From Nocardia alni (GTDB taxonomy: Bacteria > Actinomycetota > Actinomycetes > Mycobacteriales > Mycobacteriaceae), in contig NZ_JAGPOX010000049.1 in the NCBI RefSeq assembly GCF_019038435.1, forward strand, positions 3-59,387: 59,385 bases of DNA, read 5' to 3'. The notes under the pieces are model-generated. The model worked only from the letters and a program-made list of their open reading frames with translations. It was not told the DNA's origin and did no database searches. Position numbers and translations under genes: made by a program. The stretch's first letter is position 1. Every line of letters starts with the position of its first letter. Positions 33,730 to 42,366 of this stretch are shown here, one piece after another.

Positions 33730-34755
33730 TCAGGCGGCGGCGCGTTCGTCAACGGGGCGGCGGCGCAGGTTCGGGCGCTGCAGGGGTGGGGGCGAGTAAG
33801 CCATGTCCAGTGTGCCAACGTCGGTGCCGGGCGGAACGATCTCGTCGATCCGGTCGAGGATCTCGTCGGTGAGGGTGACCTCGGCACCGGCGAGCAGGTC
33901 GTCGAGGTGCGTCATCGTGCGCGGTCCGATGATCGCACTGGTCACCCCGGGATGCGCCACCGCGAACGCCATCGCGAGGTGTGTGAGCGGCAGGGCCGCC
34001 TGTTCGGCGAGCGGAATGAGCCGCTCCACGGCATCGAGCCTGCGCTCGTCGCGCAGGTGGTTGAAATAGGCGGCGCGGCGCAGATCGGTCTGTCGGCCTT
34101 TGCGGACGCGCCCGGTCAGCATTCCCTGCGCGAGCGGGCTCCATGCCAGGATGCCCATTCCGTAGCGCTGGGCAACGGGCAGCACCTCGGTTTCGATGCC
34201 ACGGCTGAGGATCGAATAGGTCGGTTGTTCGGTTCGGAACCGTTCCAGGCCGCGCTGTTGGGCCACCCATTGGGCCTCGACGATGTCGGAGGCGGGCATC
34301 GTGGACGACCCGATCGCCCGGACCTTGCCGCTGTGGATCAGGTCCGAGAGCGCGGAGAGTGTCTCCTCGATGTCGGTGTCGGGGTCCGGTCGGTGGATTT
34401 GGTAGAGGTCGATGTGGTCGGTTCGCAAGCGGCGCAGTGAATTTTCGACTTCGGTCATGATCCAGCGCCGTGAGTTACCCCGTTGATTGGGATCGGCGCC
34501 CATCGGGTTGCACAGTTTGGTGGCCAGCACGACGTTGTCGCGCCGGCCCTCGAGTGCCTTTCCCACGATCTGTTCGGACTCACCATGGGAGTAGACGTCG
34601 GCGGTGTCGATGACGTTGATTCCCGCGTCCAGTGCCTTGTGAATGATACGGATCGACTCGTCGTGGTCGGGGTTGCCGATCGCCCCGAACATCATGGCGC
34701 CGAGGGCGTAGGGACTGACTTTGATGCCGGTCCGGCCGAGGGGGCGGTACTGCAT
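33730..34755 (-). CDS. Aldo/keto reductase
   Basis: 341 residues, GAGGAG before the ATG. The catalytic tetrad is visible: Asp in INVIDTADVYSHGESE, its Tyr five residues on, Lys in NVVLATKL and His in HIDLYQIHRPD. NADPH binding is indicated by the C-terminal ...AIIGPRTMTHLDDLLAG. The layout is that of the AKR family related to YajO/YghZ and the voltage-channel beta subunit. It lies 80 bp downstream of the alpha/beta hydrolase in the same direction and is probably co-transcribed under MarR control. Confidence 0.93.
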   Translation of the reverse strand: MQYRPLGRTGIKVSPYALGAMMFGAIGNPDHDESIRIIHKALDAGINVIDTADVYSHGESEQIVGKALEGRRDNVVLATKLCNPMGADPNQRGNSRRWIMTEVENSLRRLRTDHIDLYQIHRPDPDTDIEETLSALSDLIHSGKVRAIGSSTMPASDIVEAQWVAQQRGLERFRTEQPTYSILSRGIETEVLPVAQRYGMGILAWSPLAQGMLTGRVRKGRQTDLRRAAYFNHLRDERRLDAVERLIPLAEQAALPLTHLAMAFAVAHPGVTSAIIGPRTMTHLDDLLAGAEVTLTDEILDRIDEIVPPGTDVGTLDMAYSPPPLQRPNLRRRPVDERAAA

Positions 34756-34835
34756 GCGTTTCTCCTCGAGTTCGTGGTCGAGATGTGGCGGGTGATGCCG
34801 TCCGGCGCCGTGGCGCGCTCGTGCGGCCCAGTGGG

Positions 34836-35648
34836 CTACCGGCGCAGCACCTTGTCGGCGAGCGTCTCGATGACGCGGGCGACGTCCTCGGGAGCTCGCA
34901 GGTCGGCGCCGTGGTCTCGGTGGGGCATGATCACGCGTTCGCTGGCCCGCATGACCTGCCCGAGGGCGTCGAGCCGCTCCGCGAGATTCGCCGGGCTGCG
35001 ATCGCCGCCGAGCAATACGGTCGGCACGGTGATCCGGGCGTAGGCGTCCAGGCGTACGCCGAGTCGCTGTATCGCCTCGAAGTCATCGATCTGACACGGT
35101 ATGAGCCGGCGTAGGCGGGCGACCGAGGCGGCGACCGTGCCCATCAGCGTGGCCTGCCACACCGGCATCCCGACACCCTGCCGGACGAAGATTCGCATCG
35201 CCCGGCCGGGCCGCCCGGCGTCGATCGCGGCGCGCGCTCGCGCGAGGATCTCGCCGCCCTCACCCGCCGCCGGCGACTCGATCATCGCGGGCGGCTCGAA
35301 GATCACCGCGCCGGCGAACAGGGAGGCCTCCGACGTCAGAGCCTCGAGCGTCACGACTCCCCCGGACGAGTGACCATAGACCAGTACCGGTTCCCCAGCG
35401 GCCCGCGCCACGGCGAGCACGTCCTGGGCCTCTTGGCCGATCGAGCACGACGCGCCGTCCGCTTTGAGGTCCAGCCGGTATTGCCGCCGATGCAGGCGAA
35501 GCACCCGATGACGCCGGGCCAACAGCGCGGCCAGCTTCTTGCTCCGCGTCCCGTCGTCCAGCCCGGGATGGACCATCAGGATGACCGGGCCCTCTCCCTC
35601 GTCGTATACGGGGATGTCGGTGCCGTCGGCCGAGATCACCGTGTCCAT
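34836..35648 (-). CDS. Alpha/beta hydrolase
   Basis: 270 residues with AGGGAGG before the ATG. The nucleophile elbow is GHSSGG near residue 93 with the oxyanion segment HPGLDDGTRS earlier, and a C-terminal HRDHGADL probably carries the catalytic His. A family of diverse esterases and haloperoxidase-like enzymes; substrate not determinable. Divergent from a MarR gene across a perfect inverted repeat, and followed by the aldo/keto reductase. Confidence 0.9.
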   Translation of the reverse strand: MDTVISADGTDIPVYDEGEGPVILMVHPGLDDGTRSKKLAALLARRHRVLRLHRRQYRLDLKADGASCSIGQEAQDVLAVARAAGEPVLVYGHSSGGVVTLEALTSEASLFAGAVIFEPPAMIESPAAGEGGEILARARAAIDAGRPGRAMRIFVRQGVGMPVWQATLMGTVAASVARLRRLIPCQIDDFEAIQRLGVRLDAYARITVPTVLLGGDRSPANLAERLDALGQVMRASERVIMPHRDHGADLRAPEDVARVIETLADKVLRR

Positions 35649-35693
35649 GCGTGCCTCCCTGGTGAGATCACCACGATGATCTCTGTTGTTTCC

Positions 35694-35720
35694 CTGATCG
35701 TCAGTACAGCTGACGATCAG
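35694..35720. promoter_or_regulatory. MarR operator candidate, perfect 10-7-10 inverted repeat
   Basis: CTGATCGTCA (35694-35703) and TGACGATCAG (35711-35720) are perfectly complementary around the 7-base spacer GTACAGC. It sits in the 92-bp gap between the divergent hydrolase and marR genes, 20 bases before the marR start, where a MarR dimer would block both promoters. Confidence 0.75.
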
Positions 35721-35740
35721 TTTAGAGATAACATCGAGCG

Positions 35741-36193
35741 GTGTCTAGAACCGACGGGTCGGACCCGGGAACGAGCAAACGTCTGGGGTACTTGCTCAAG
35801 CACGCCCAGCTGCGGATGGCCGAGCTGAACGATCGGGCATTGGCGCCATACGGCATCGACGGGCGCGAGCTGGGGGTGTTGCTGGTTCTCACCGGCCGCG
35901 AGCCGACCTCCCAGCTGCACGTGGCGCAGCGGCTGCACATCGACCGTACGACGATGGTCGCGGTGCTGGACACGCTCGAGGGAAAAGGCCTGGTGTCACG
36001 TCATCCGCATGTGGACGACCGGCGCCGCAACGTGGTCGAGCTGACCGAAACCGGGCAGGACACCCTCCGCCGAGCCATCGAGGCCAGCGACGAGGCCGAA
36101 CGCGAACTCCTTGCGCCGCTCGACCCGCAGGCTGCCCGCCACCTGCGGGAGGCATTGCAGGCCATCGTCATCCCACCGGACGGTCGGTCCTAG
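35741..36193 (+). CDS. MarR family transcriptional regulator
   Basis: 150 residues from GTG 35741. Winged-helix core: ELGVLLVLTGREPTSQLHVA, then QRLHIDRTTMVAVLDTLEGK and the wing GLVSRHPHVDDRRRNVVELT. The DxR in the wing (DDRR) is typical. It is divergent from the hydrolase-aldo/keto reductase pair and is the obvious regulator of that operon and of itself through the inverted repeat at 35694. No ribosome site is obvious; a short-leader message is possible. Confidence 0.92.
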   Translation: MSRTDGSDPGTSKRLGYLLKHAQLRMAELNDRALAPYGIDGRELGVLLVLTGREPTSQLHVAQRLHIDRTTMVAVLDTLEGKGLVSRHPHVDDRRRNVVELTETGQDTLRRAIEASDEAERELLAPLDPQAARHLREALQAIVIPPDGRS

Positions 36194-36564
36194 ACGTTGC
36201 CGTACTCCTTGGGTCCCAGTCGGTTCGGGGACTTCCTGGTCGCCGAGCTTCGAAAACGGTTGACCGGACCAGCATTTCTACCCGGTGAGCCCGATACGCG
36301 CAGGAGTGCAGCTCGTCCGGATCGAATGCGACCACGACCCCGCGAATACGTTCCGCGTCAACCACAACCCCCAGCCAGCGTTGCCGGAATGATCGGGAGG
36401 CGAATCACACTCGCCTGCAACCAATCACGCACGGCACAACGGCCAGCTCGACTCGGGCCGACCACCAGCAGGCCGCGGGTGGTCGACCGAGGCGACGGAC
36501 TCGCGAGCGTTCGGGTTCCCCATCCGAGCGGTGCGGACGGGCACGATCGCGCGCGAGCTGAACG
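36194..36564 (-). pseudogene. Gap with a likely decayed coding fragment
   Basis: No intact gene. On the minus strand two adjacent frames give protein-like stretches (DWLQASVIRLPIIPATLAGG, then after a frame change VVDAERIRGVVVAFDPDELH and on through VEMLVRSTVFEARRPG) over about 36200-36430. This looks like a frameshifted, truncated gene, of no family I recognise. The remainder is downstream flank of the secreted-protein gene and shares bases with the flank of its duplicate. Confidence 0.3.
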
Positions 36565-37017
36565 TCAGGGCGCCAGGAGCGCCGAGACCAGTCGGTAGAT
36601 ATTCTTCTTGCTTTGGGAGGTGGTGACCACCAAGTGGTGGCCGGCGGCGGCGCCTCCGGTAATGGCAAAGGAATTCGTCGCAGTACCGTTGGTATTGAAC
36701 ACCCCTGCCAGGGTGCTTTGCTGGCCATTGGACCATGCGACGTTGCCTGTCGCCTGTGGGTAAGGGACGCCGAAGAGGCCGGCGAAGGGGAGTGGGGAAT
36801 AGTAAATTGTCAGTAGCCCTCCGCTGACGCCCGGCAGGAGTGGACTGCCGCAGCTGGACATCGTCCCGGACTCGGTGTCTCTCGGGCCTTGCGTGATGGT
36901 CAGCTCGCTTCCGGCGTAACAACCACCGGCCGCTGGCGCTTGAGCGGCGGCCGGGCCACTGAACAAGACACCCCCGACAAGTGCCGCGGCGGCCACCGCC
37001 AGATGGACGATTCGCAT
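36565..37017 (-). CDS. Small secreted protein, tandem copy 1
   Basis: 150 residues from ATG 37017, with AGAAGGG 6 bases upstream. A Sec signal peptide covers about 1-26 (MRIVHLAVAAAALVGG...AAA-QA). The mature part of about 124 residues has two cysteines (GGCYAGS and MSSCGSP) that may form a disulfide, and blocks LLPGVSGGLL, GNVAWSNGQQS, FAITGGAAAGHHLVV and a C-terminal RLVSALLAP. It is beta-rich. I recognise no family; it could be a surface or secreted factor. The neighbour at 37690-38136 is a duplicate with about 70 percent identity, including upstream sequence. Confidence 0.82.
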   Translation of the reverse strand: MRIVHLAVAAAALVGGVLFSGPAAAQAPAAGGCYAGSELTITQGPRDTESGTMSSCGSPLLPGVSGGLLTIYYSPLPFAGLFGVPYPQATGNVAWSNGQQSTLAGVFNTNGTATNSFAITGGAAAGHHLVVTTSQSKKNIYRLVSALLAP

Positions 37018-37689
37018 GGAAATCCCTTCTGCCACAACCAAAGACCGCACCCGATCCCTGTGCGACTGCCTTTCGACTATCTACATCTCGTGATCTTACG
37101 TGGACAGCTTGGCAGGTTACTCCCAATGATCTGTCAATGCGCGTCAGGCTGAATCCCGCAGCGAACGAGCATAACTCCGCTTTCGAAGGGCGGAACGTAT
37201 AGCGTAAGACGACCAGCACTGTTGCGGCGCATTACGTTTCGCATACCTCACAGTTCCTGTGGTGTCAGACTGGCCCTGCTGACCGGACAGGGATTCGCAA
37301 TTGTTCGATCATGCACCGGGCGAAGACGGTACTTGGCGTCCGACGAATCTTCCTGGGGCACCGGTCCGAACACCTGAATCGACGGCGGATGGAGCGCCGG
37401 ATTTCGATGACGGGTTCGTCCGATCACGGTGGCATCCGGGCGGGGAACGTTCCCGGCCACAGCGAACCTCACAACAACCGAACTCGGATCATGAGCCCGC
37501 GGACAGCGGGTCCATGCACTGGTAGACCCGTCTGAAGCCCACTGACCCATGGATCCTGGCAATGTCTCCGCACCGGGACTGTCGGATAGTGAGATAGATC
37601 CCGGGCGTGTGCGCGCCGCTTGCGACCCGGTTCTGGGGTTTCCGGCCCAAATATGGTGCAGGCGGGCATGATCGTGCGCGAGCCGTGCG
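37018..37689. repeat. Gap between tandem copies; shares duplicated promoter flank
   Basis: No gene supported. Bases 37018-37180 align with 38137-38300 upstream of copy 2 (shared CCAAAGACCGCA-CCGATCCCTG and GATCTTACGTGGA-AGCTTGGCA), so the duplication took the upstream region with it. Bases near 36540-36570 and 37670-37695 also match (GGGCA-GATCG-GCGCGAGC). The central part, about 37250-37660, is unique and shows nothing recognisable. Confidence 0.6.
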
Positions 37690-38136
37690 TCAGGGTGCCA
37701 GGAGTGCCGAGATCAGTCGGTCGGTGCCCTTCCTGCCTATGGACTCGTTGACCACCAAGTGGTGGCCGGCGGCGGCGCCTCCGGTGATGGCGAAGGTGTT
37801 CACGGCAACGTTCTGGTTGTAGATCCCCGATAGTGCGCTCTGCTGGCCATTGGACCATGCGACGTTGCCTGTTCCCGGTGGGACAGGGACGAAGACGCCG
37901 GCGAAGGGGACACCGGGGTAGGAAAATGTCAGTAGCCCTCCGCTGACGCCCGGCAGGAGCGGACTGCCACAGCTGGACATCGTCCCCGTCACGGTGTCCC
38001 TCGGGCCGTAGGTCATGTTCAGCATGCTTCCGGCGTAACAACCGCCGGCCGCGGGCGCTTGAGCGGCGGCCGGGCCGCTGAGCATGACACTCCCGGCAAG
38101 TGCCGCGGCGGCCACTGCCAGATGGACGATTCGCAT
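37690..38136 (-). CDS. Small secreted protein, tandem copy 2
   Basis: 148 residues from ATG 38136, preceded by AGAGGGG. Same layout as copy 1: signal peptide of about 26 residues, GGCYAGS and MSSCGSP cysteines, LLPGVSGGLL, GNVAWSNGQQS, FAITGGAAAGHHLVV and RLISALLAP at the end. It differs most around residues 75-95 (VPFAGVFVPVPPGTG) and 115-125, plausible exposed loops. Both copies have intact frames and ribosome sites, so both are probably expressed. A long overlapping frame to 38382 is a shadow. Confidence 0.82.
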   Translation of the reverse strand: MRIVHLAVAAAALAGSVMLSGPAAAQAPAAGGCYAGSMLNMTYGPRDTVTGTMSSCGSPLLPGVSGGLLTFSYPGVPFAGVFVPVPPGTGNVAWSNGQQSALSGIYNQNVAVNTFAITGGAAAGHHLVVNESIGRKGTDRLISALLAP

Positions 38137-39317
38137 GGAGATCCCCTCTGTCGCAACCAAAGACCGCATCCGATCCCTGGCCGACTGCCTGTCGATGTCT
38201 ACGTCCCGCGATCTTACGTGGATAGCTTGGCAAGTTCCTCCCAAAGATCTGCCAATACGCTCACCACGCCTGGGCCAAGCTGATCGCGCAGCGAATGGTT
38301 CCGTTCTCCGAGAGGTCGGAACGTATCGTGCTGCGGCCGAACGTGAGCGGGTCGACAAGTCCAGGGGCCGGATCTCGGCCAAGCGACCGCACCCGGCGGC
38401 GAAGGCTGTTGGCTACGAGGGGCGCCGCGGAACTTCCGGTCACTGGCCGCGGAACGGAAAGCGTTGTGGCGTAGGGGCGATCACGCAAGTGGGCGGAATG
38501 GCGGTCGCGGGTCGCCCGCGAAAACGAACTGCCTGAACTGCTCGCTGACGCCGCAACGTTCGCGGATCCGATCCTGAGTCGACCTATTGCTGGTCACGAA
38601 GTGCAACTTATTGTGCAGACCGCCGGCGTCGCGCGTTGTTGCCGGATCTGGAACTGCCCGCAAAGTGTCGGGCGTGCCGCTAGCTCTGGGTGCGGGCTGA
38701 TTGGTTGGAGACGGTCGGTGCGGGCTGAACACGAGTGCGTGTAAGGCGGGTCCGCTGACGAGCCCGCGACTGCCAATGCGACGGCGACGAGGATTCCGGC
38801 GTGGGGCAGCCATCGGGTCGACAACCGGTCGAGTCCGAATGCGACCGCGACAAGGGTGGTCTTGGTGGCGATGAGTCATCGTTTGTCGGGCAGCGCGATG
38901 GTCGCGAACCTGCCGGTTGTGCCGCGACGACACGCTCGCACGATATCGTGCGGTTTTCAGGTGGTCGGTTGGTGATCGAAGCCGACTATCGGTTATAGGC
39001 AGGCGGGGCCACTGTTTTGGCGTGCCGCCTGCCACCGTGCGATGTCGAGGGAGACGTTGGCCTGTTGGTGGGCGAGGGCTTCGCCTTCGGCCTCGTCGGC
39101 GAAGGTGATTTCGAGTAGCAGCCACGTGGACGCCGGCTGTGCCGGCCCGGGGTGGCATAGGGATTCCCTATGCCGTCCGCTGCGTTTTCGTCTTTGCCTT
39201 CGGTTCTTTCCCCGACATACCGTGAAAACAGCTCGACGAAATGCGCACCGTAAATTCTCACGCTGCGCGTATTTCTGCCGTCGAGCGGACATTCACGTAT
39301 TCGAGAGGACCGGTGGC
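38137..39317. other. 1.2-kb gene-poor stretch with several decayed fragments
   Basis: No intact gene. Fragments seen: on the minus strand near 38700-38875, a membrane-like piece (TKTTLVAVAFGLDRLS, then WLPHAGILVAVALAVAG); on the plus strand, repeat copy A ending in a stop at 38998; on the minus strand, a hydrophilic C-terminus (LLLEITFADEAEGEALAHQQ... ending NSGPACL) stopping at 38993. These look like tails of three deleted genes. Bases 38137-38300 are the duplicated upstream region of the secreted protein. Confidence 0.4.
38948..38998 (+). repeat. Dispersed repeat, copy A
   Basis: Translates as VRFSGGRLVIEADYRL-stop. The same nucleotide block, including GGTGATCGAAGC, recurs inverted at 42411-42495 and direct at 49633-49725. 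This is the shortest copy; only about 50 bases match. Confidence 0.65.
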
Positions 39318-39374
39318 ATGACCACTATCGAGAACGTATCGGCAACCCGGCGAATTCCCCAGGGGCTGAGATGA
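39318..39374 (+). other. Short upstream ORF overlapping the SDR start
   Basis: ATG 39318 opens an 18-codon frame (MTTIENVSATRRIPQGLR) whose stop overlaps the next ATG as ATGA. It may be a leader that couples translation, or the tail of a lost gene. Confidence 0.3.
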
Positions 39375-40111
39375 ATTACATCGACAAGAACGCGGTGATC
39401 ACCGGTGGTGGCAGTGGCGTGGGGTTCGCGCTGGCGAAGTTGCTCGTGGACGGCGGAGCGCGAGTGGCGATTACCGGTCGTTCGCAGGCCACGCTCGATG
39501 CCGCGCGGGAGCGGCTGGGCGAGAACGCGGTGGCCATTCGAGGGGATGTGGCCTCGCTGCCGGACCTGGATGCGCTGACCGAGCGTGTAAAAGGCGAATT
39601 CGGCACGATCGACGCACTTTTCGTGAACGCCGGAATCGCGACCGTCACGCCGTTCGAATCGACAACCGAGGAGCTGTACGACGAATTATTCGCGATCAAT
39701 GTCAAGGGCGCCTTTTTCACCGTGCAGAAACTCGCTCCGTTGCTGAGCACAGGCGCCGGAGTCGTTCTGACGACTTCGAACGTGAATGCGATGGGCATGC
39801 TGGATACGAGTGTCTATGCGGCCGGTAAGGCCGCGCTGCGGTCGATGGCCCGGAGCCTTGCCCGCGAGCTGCTGCCGCGCGGAGTTCGCGTCAACGCGGT
39901 CAGTCCCGGCCCGATCGACACGGGAATTCTGGAGATCATGATGACCGCGGAGGCCGCCGCGCGGTTCAAGGCGGAGCGAGTCGCCGACAATCCCATGCGG
40001 CGCTTCGGCACCCCCGACGAAATCGCCAGGGCGGCAGCGTTTCTGGCCTTCGACGCCACCTACACCACGGGTGCGGAGCTGGTCGCGGACGGAGGTGTGA
40101 CGCAGCTGTGA
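39371..40111 (+). CDS. SDR family oxidoreductase
   Basis: 246 residues, start ATG 39371 with AGGGGCTG upstream and overlapping an 18-codon upstream frame. Classical SDR: TGGGSGVG cofactor motif near 11, NAGIA near 88, Ser in LTTSNVNAM, and the catalytic YAAGKAA (Tyr-x3-Lys) near 152, then PGPIDTG. C-terminal GAELVADGGVTQL is typical. NADP-dependent reduction or oxidation of an unknown alcohol or ketone. Flanked by decayed DNA on both sides. Confidence 0.93.
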   Translation: MNYIDKNAVITGGGSGVGFALAKLLVDGGARVAITGRSQATLDAARERLGENAVAIRGDVASLPDLDALTERVKGEFGTIDALFVNAGIATVTPFESTTEELYDELFAINVKGAFFTVQKLAPLLSTGAGVVLTTSNVNAMGMLDTSVYAAGKAALRSMARSLARELLPRGVRVNAVSPGPIDTGILEIMMTAEAAARFKAERVADNPMRRFGTPDEIARAAAFLAFDATYTTGAELVADGGVTQL

Positions 40112-40138
40112 GTTGTCAGGACGCCGGTGCCAAGGACA

Positions 40139-40270
40139 CGGACCGGTACCAGGTCTCCCGGCGCAGGAGTTCGAGCAGGGCCGTCAGGCCGACATCCTGC
40201 GGCCGCACTCGGGTCCGGCCGATCCGCAGAAACTCCGCGAGCGCCTGGCGGGGGTCGCCGGTCACCGGCC
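40139..40270 (-). pseudogene. Truncated, degraded HTH regulator fragment
   Basis: On the minus strand the frame reads GDPRQALAEFLRIGRTRVRP followed by QDVGL, matching the N-terminus of the intact regulator at 41494 (DDSRQALAEFLRTRRTRVRP, QDVGL) almost residue for residue. It then loses about 15 residues and picks up LRRE before running out of frame. Only about 45 codons of a 290-codon gene remain. The intact paralogue lies 1.2 kb away, in the opposite orientation, on the other side of the quinone oxidoreductase gene. Confidence 0.65.
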
Positions 40271-40411
40271 CATTATGTCCGCGCCGCGGCCGGCGAGGGG
40301 TCGGCCGGTCCCAGGATGAAGCGAACGACCGCACTGTCGCCGGTCGCGTCCAGGATCGTTGTCACACAACCGATCACGAAAGGACACCATAGTGCGGGTG
40401 CATTCGGCGTC

Positions 40412-41362
40412 TCAGCCCGCGATGGCGAGCACGTGTTTGCCCAGGACGCCCCCGCGTTCGAATGCCTCGTGCGCGGCGGCGATGTCGGTCAGCGGGTACA
40501 CGTGGTGCACCATTGGACGCAGCGCACCCGAGGTGACGTAGTCGGCCACGGCATTCAGCACGCCCGGGCCGGGGTTGGCGCTGAACGTGCGGATGCGCCG
40601 GGAGCCGTGGATCGTCGATGCCGCGACCGCGGCGATGGCGGCGGCCGACAGTCCGACGGTGACCATCCGGCCGCCCTTGGCCAGCCTGCTGCGGTAGCAG
40701 TTCAGCTCGGTGCCGACCGTGTCGAGGATGACGTCGAACGGTCCGATCTGCTCCGATGCGGTGTTCCCGTAGTCGAGGACTTCCTCGGCCCCCAGCTCAC
40801 GCAGAACCTCGGCGTGGCGGTCGCGGGCCAGCGCGGTGACGCGACCGCCCATGGCCCGTGCCAGCTGCACTGCCGAGGTGCCGACCCCACCGGCGGCGCC
40901 GCGGACCAGGACGCGCTCGCCCGCGGCCAGCCCGACGCTGTCACGCAACGCGATCAGCGCGGTACTGCCGGTAACGACCAGGGATGCCGCCTCGGTCGCC
41001 GAGATACCGACCGGCGCCGGGCCGATGCGGTCGGTGGTGACCACCACATACTCGGCCGCGCCGGCGACGGCGTGTTTCTGTCGTGGGTGCACCATGCCCC
41101 ATACGCGGTCTTCGGCGCGGTAATCCGCGACGCCAGGCCCGGTTTCGACGACGACACCGGCGAAGTCCAGCCCGGCACCGATCGGGAACTTGCGGCCGGA
41201 CACCATCTTGAGGCCACCACCGCGAACCACGACGTCATGTCCGTTGATGCTGGAGGCCTGCACCCGCACCAATACCTCGCCGGGGCCGGGGGTGGGGCGG
41301 TCGGTGTCGGTAATCCGTAGAGCCTCCGGTGCCCCGAAGTGCATGATCTGTGCGGCCTTCAT
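40412..41362 (-). CDS. NADP-dependent quinone oxidoreductase-like (MDR family)
   Basis: 316 residues from ATG 41362 with GGAAGG upstream; the frame to 41422 has no site. GroES-like domain at the start (GPGEVLVRVQASSINGHDVV), lacking the zinc-binding cysteines, so it belongs to the quinone oxidoreductase/zeta-crystallin branch. The nucleotide motif is GAAGGVGTSAVQLA near 150. Reduces quinones or enones with NADPH. Divergent from the HTH regulator at 41494; a perfect 6-1-6 palindrome lies between. Confidence 0.92.
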   Translation of the reverse strand: MKAAQIMHFGAPEALRITDTDRPTPGPGEVLVRVQASSINGHDVVVRGGGLKMVSGRKFPIGAGLDFAGVVVETGPGVADYRAEDRVWGMVHPRQKHAVAGAAEYVVVTTDRIGPAPVGISATEAASLVVTGSTALIALRDSVGLAAGERVLVRGAAGGVGTSAVQLARAMGGRVTALARDRHAEVLRELGAEEVLDYGNTASEQIGPFDVILDTVGTELNCYRSRLAKGGRMVTVGLSAAAIAAVAASTIHGSRRIRTFSANPGPGVLNAVADYVTSGALRPMVHHVYPLTDIAAAHEAFERGGVLGKHVLAIAG

Positions 41363-41386
41363 GTCAGGTTTCCTTCCGTGGTCGGC

Positions 41387-41399
41387 TGGTGTGACACCA
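41387..41399. promoter_or_regulatory. Candidate operator between oxidoreductase and HTH regulator
   Basis: TGGTGT-G-ACACCA is a perfect palindrome 25 bases before the oxidoreductase ATG and about 95 before the regulator ATG, suited to control by that regulator. Confidence 0.45.
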
Positions 41400-41493
41400 A
41401 TGTTGGGCGCTGTTCGCGACATCGCGGTCGTTCCCGATGTCCTGGGACCAGCAGACCCACCCTCGCGACTCGCCGCTCGGGCACACTGAGTTG

Positions 41494-42366
41494 ATGAGTG
41501 ATGACTCGCGCCAGGCGCTTGCGGAGTTTCTGCGCACTCGCCGGACCAGGGTGCGGCCGCAAGATGTCGGTCTCGAACCGGGGCCTCGGCGTCGCGTGGC
41601 CGGGCTGCGCAGGGAGGAACTGGCCTTATTGGCGGGGGTGAGTTCGGACTACTACCAGCGGATGGAGCAGGGCCGGGACGTGCGGCCGTCCGACCAGGTG
41701 CTCGACGCGATCGCCCGAGCGTTGAACTTCACCGCCGAGGAGTCCCGGCACCTGCACAGCCTCGCCGCCGCCACGCGAACCCCGACCCGGCAGGCCCGCG
41801 AGTACCCACCGGAAGAGGTGCCCCCGACCACCCTGCGGCTGCTGGCCGCGACCAGTTCGCCCGCATTGATCATCGGACGTTTCCTGGACGTGCTGGCGTG
41901 GAACCCGCTGGCCGGCGCCCTGCTCGGCGCATTTACCGAGTTGCCCGAACATGACCGGAACCTGCTCGCGTTGTTGCTGCACCCCGACGCGGACCCGGCA
42001 TGTCCCGAGCGGGCGGCCACGGTCGCGGAGTTGACCGCGATGCTGCGGGCACAGGTCGCCTCCGCACCAGCTCACCCCCGCGCGGTGCAGTTGGTGGGCG
42101 AATTGGCCGTGCACAACGCCGAGTTCGCGACGCTGTGGGCGCGCCACGACGTGGAGAGCGCGACACGCGGCCGAATGCGGGTCTTCCACCCACTCGTCGG
42201 AGAATTGAACCTGGACTGGGACGCCTACCCGATGCCGGGCGCCCCCGGTCCGGTGCTCATCGCCTACACCGCCGAGCCGGGCAGCCCCGACGCCGAACGC
42301 CTCCAATTACTGTCCGGCCTACTCGACACCCCCGACCGCACAACCCCAACCGCCCACAGATCGTGA
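41494..42366 (+). CDS. XRE-family HTH regulator with MmyB-like ligand domain
   Basis: 290 residues from ATG 41494 (the upstream frame to 41437 has no site). The N-terminal HTH reads GLRREELALLAGVSSDYYQR and MEQGRDVRPSDQVLDAIARA. The C-terminal part is the MmyB-like ligand-binding domain (LIIGRFLDVLAWNPLAGALL; ATRGRMRVFHPLVGELNLDW), a PAS-like fold. Such regulators are common in actinomycetes beside SDR or quinone reductase genes, which they often control. Divergent from the quinone oxidoreductase. A truncated paralogue is at 40139-40270. Confidence 0.93.
   Translation: MSDDSRQALAEFLRTRRTRVRPQDVGLEPGPRRRVAGLRREELALLAGVSSDYYQRMEQGRDVRPSDQVLDAIARALNFTAEESRHLHSLAAATRTPTRQAREYPPEEVPPTTLRLLAATSSPALIIGRFLDVLAWNPLAGALLGAFTELPEHDRNLLALLLHPDADPACPERAATVAELTAMLRAQVASAPAHPRAVQLVGELAVHNAEFATLWARHDVESATRGRMRVFHPLVGELNLDWDAYPMPGAPGPVLIAYTAEPGSPDAERLQLLSGLLDTPDRTTPTAHRS

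Noticed and set aside
33749..34270. 173-codon minus-strand frame inside the aldo/keto reductase
   Set aside because: Same strand, other frame, Arg/Pro-rich; shadow of the reductase.
38481..39158. 225-codon minus-strand frame in the gene-poor gap
   Set aside because: Arg/Pro/His-rich without hydrophobic core; neighbouring frames contain better protein-like fragments, so it is a shadow of decayed DNA.
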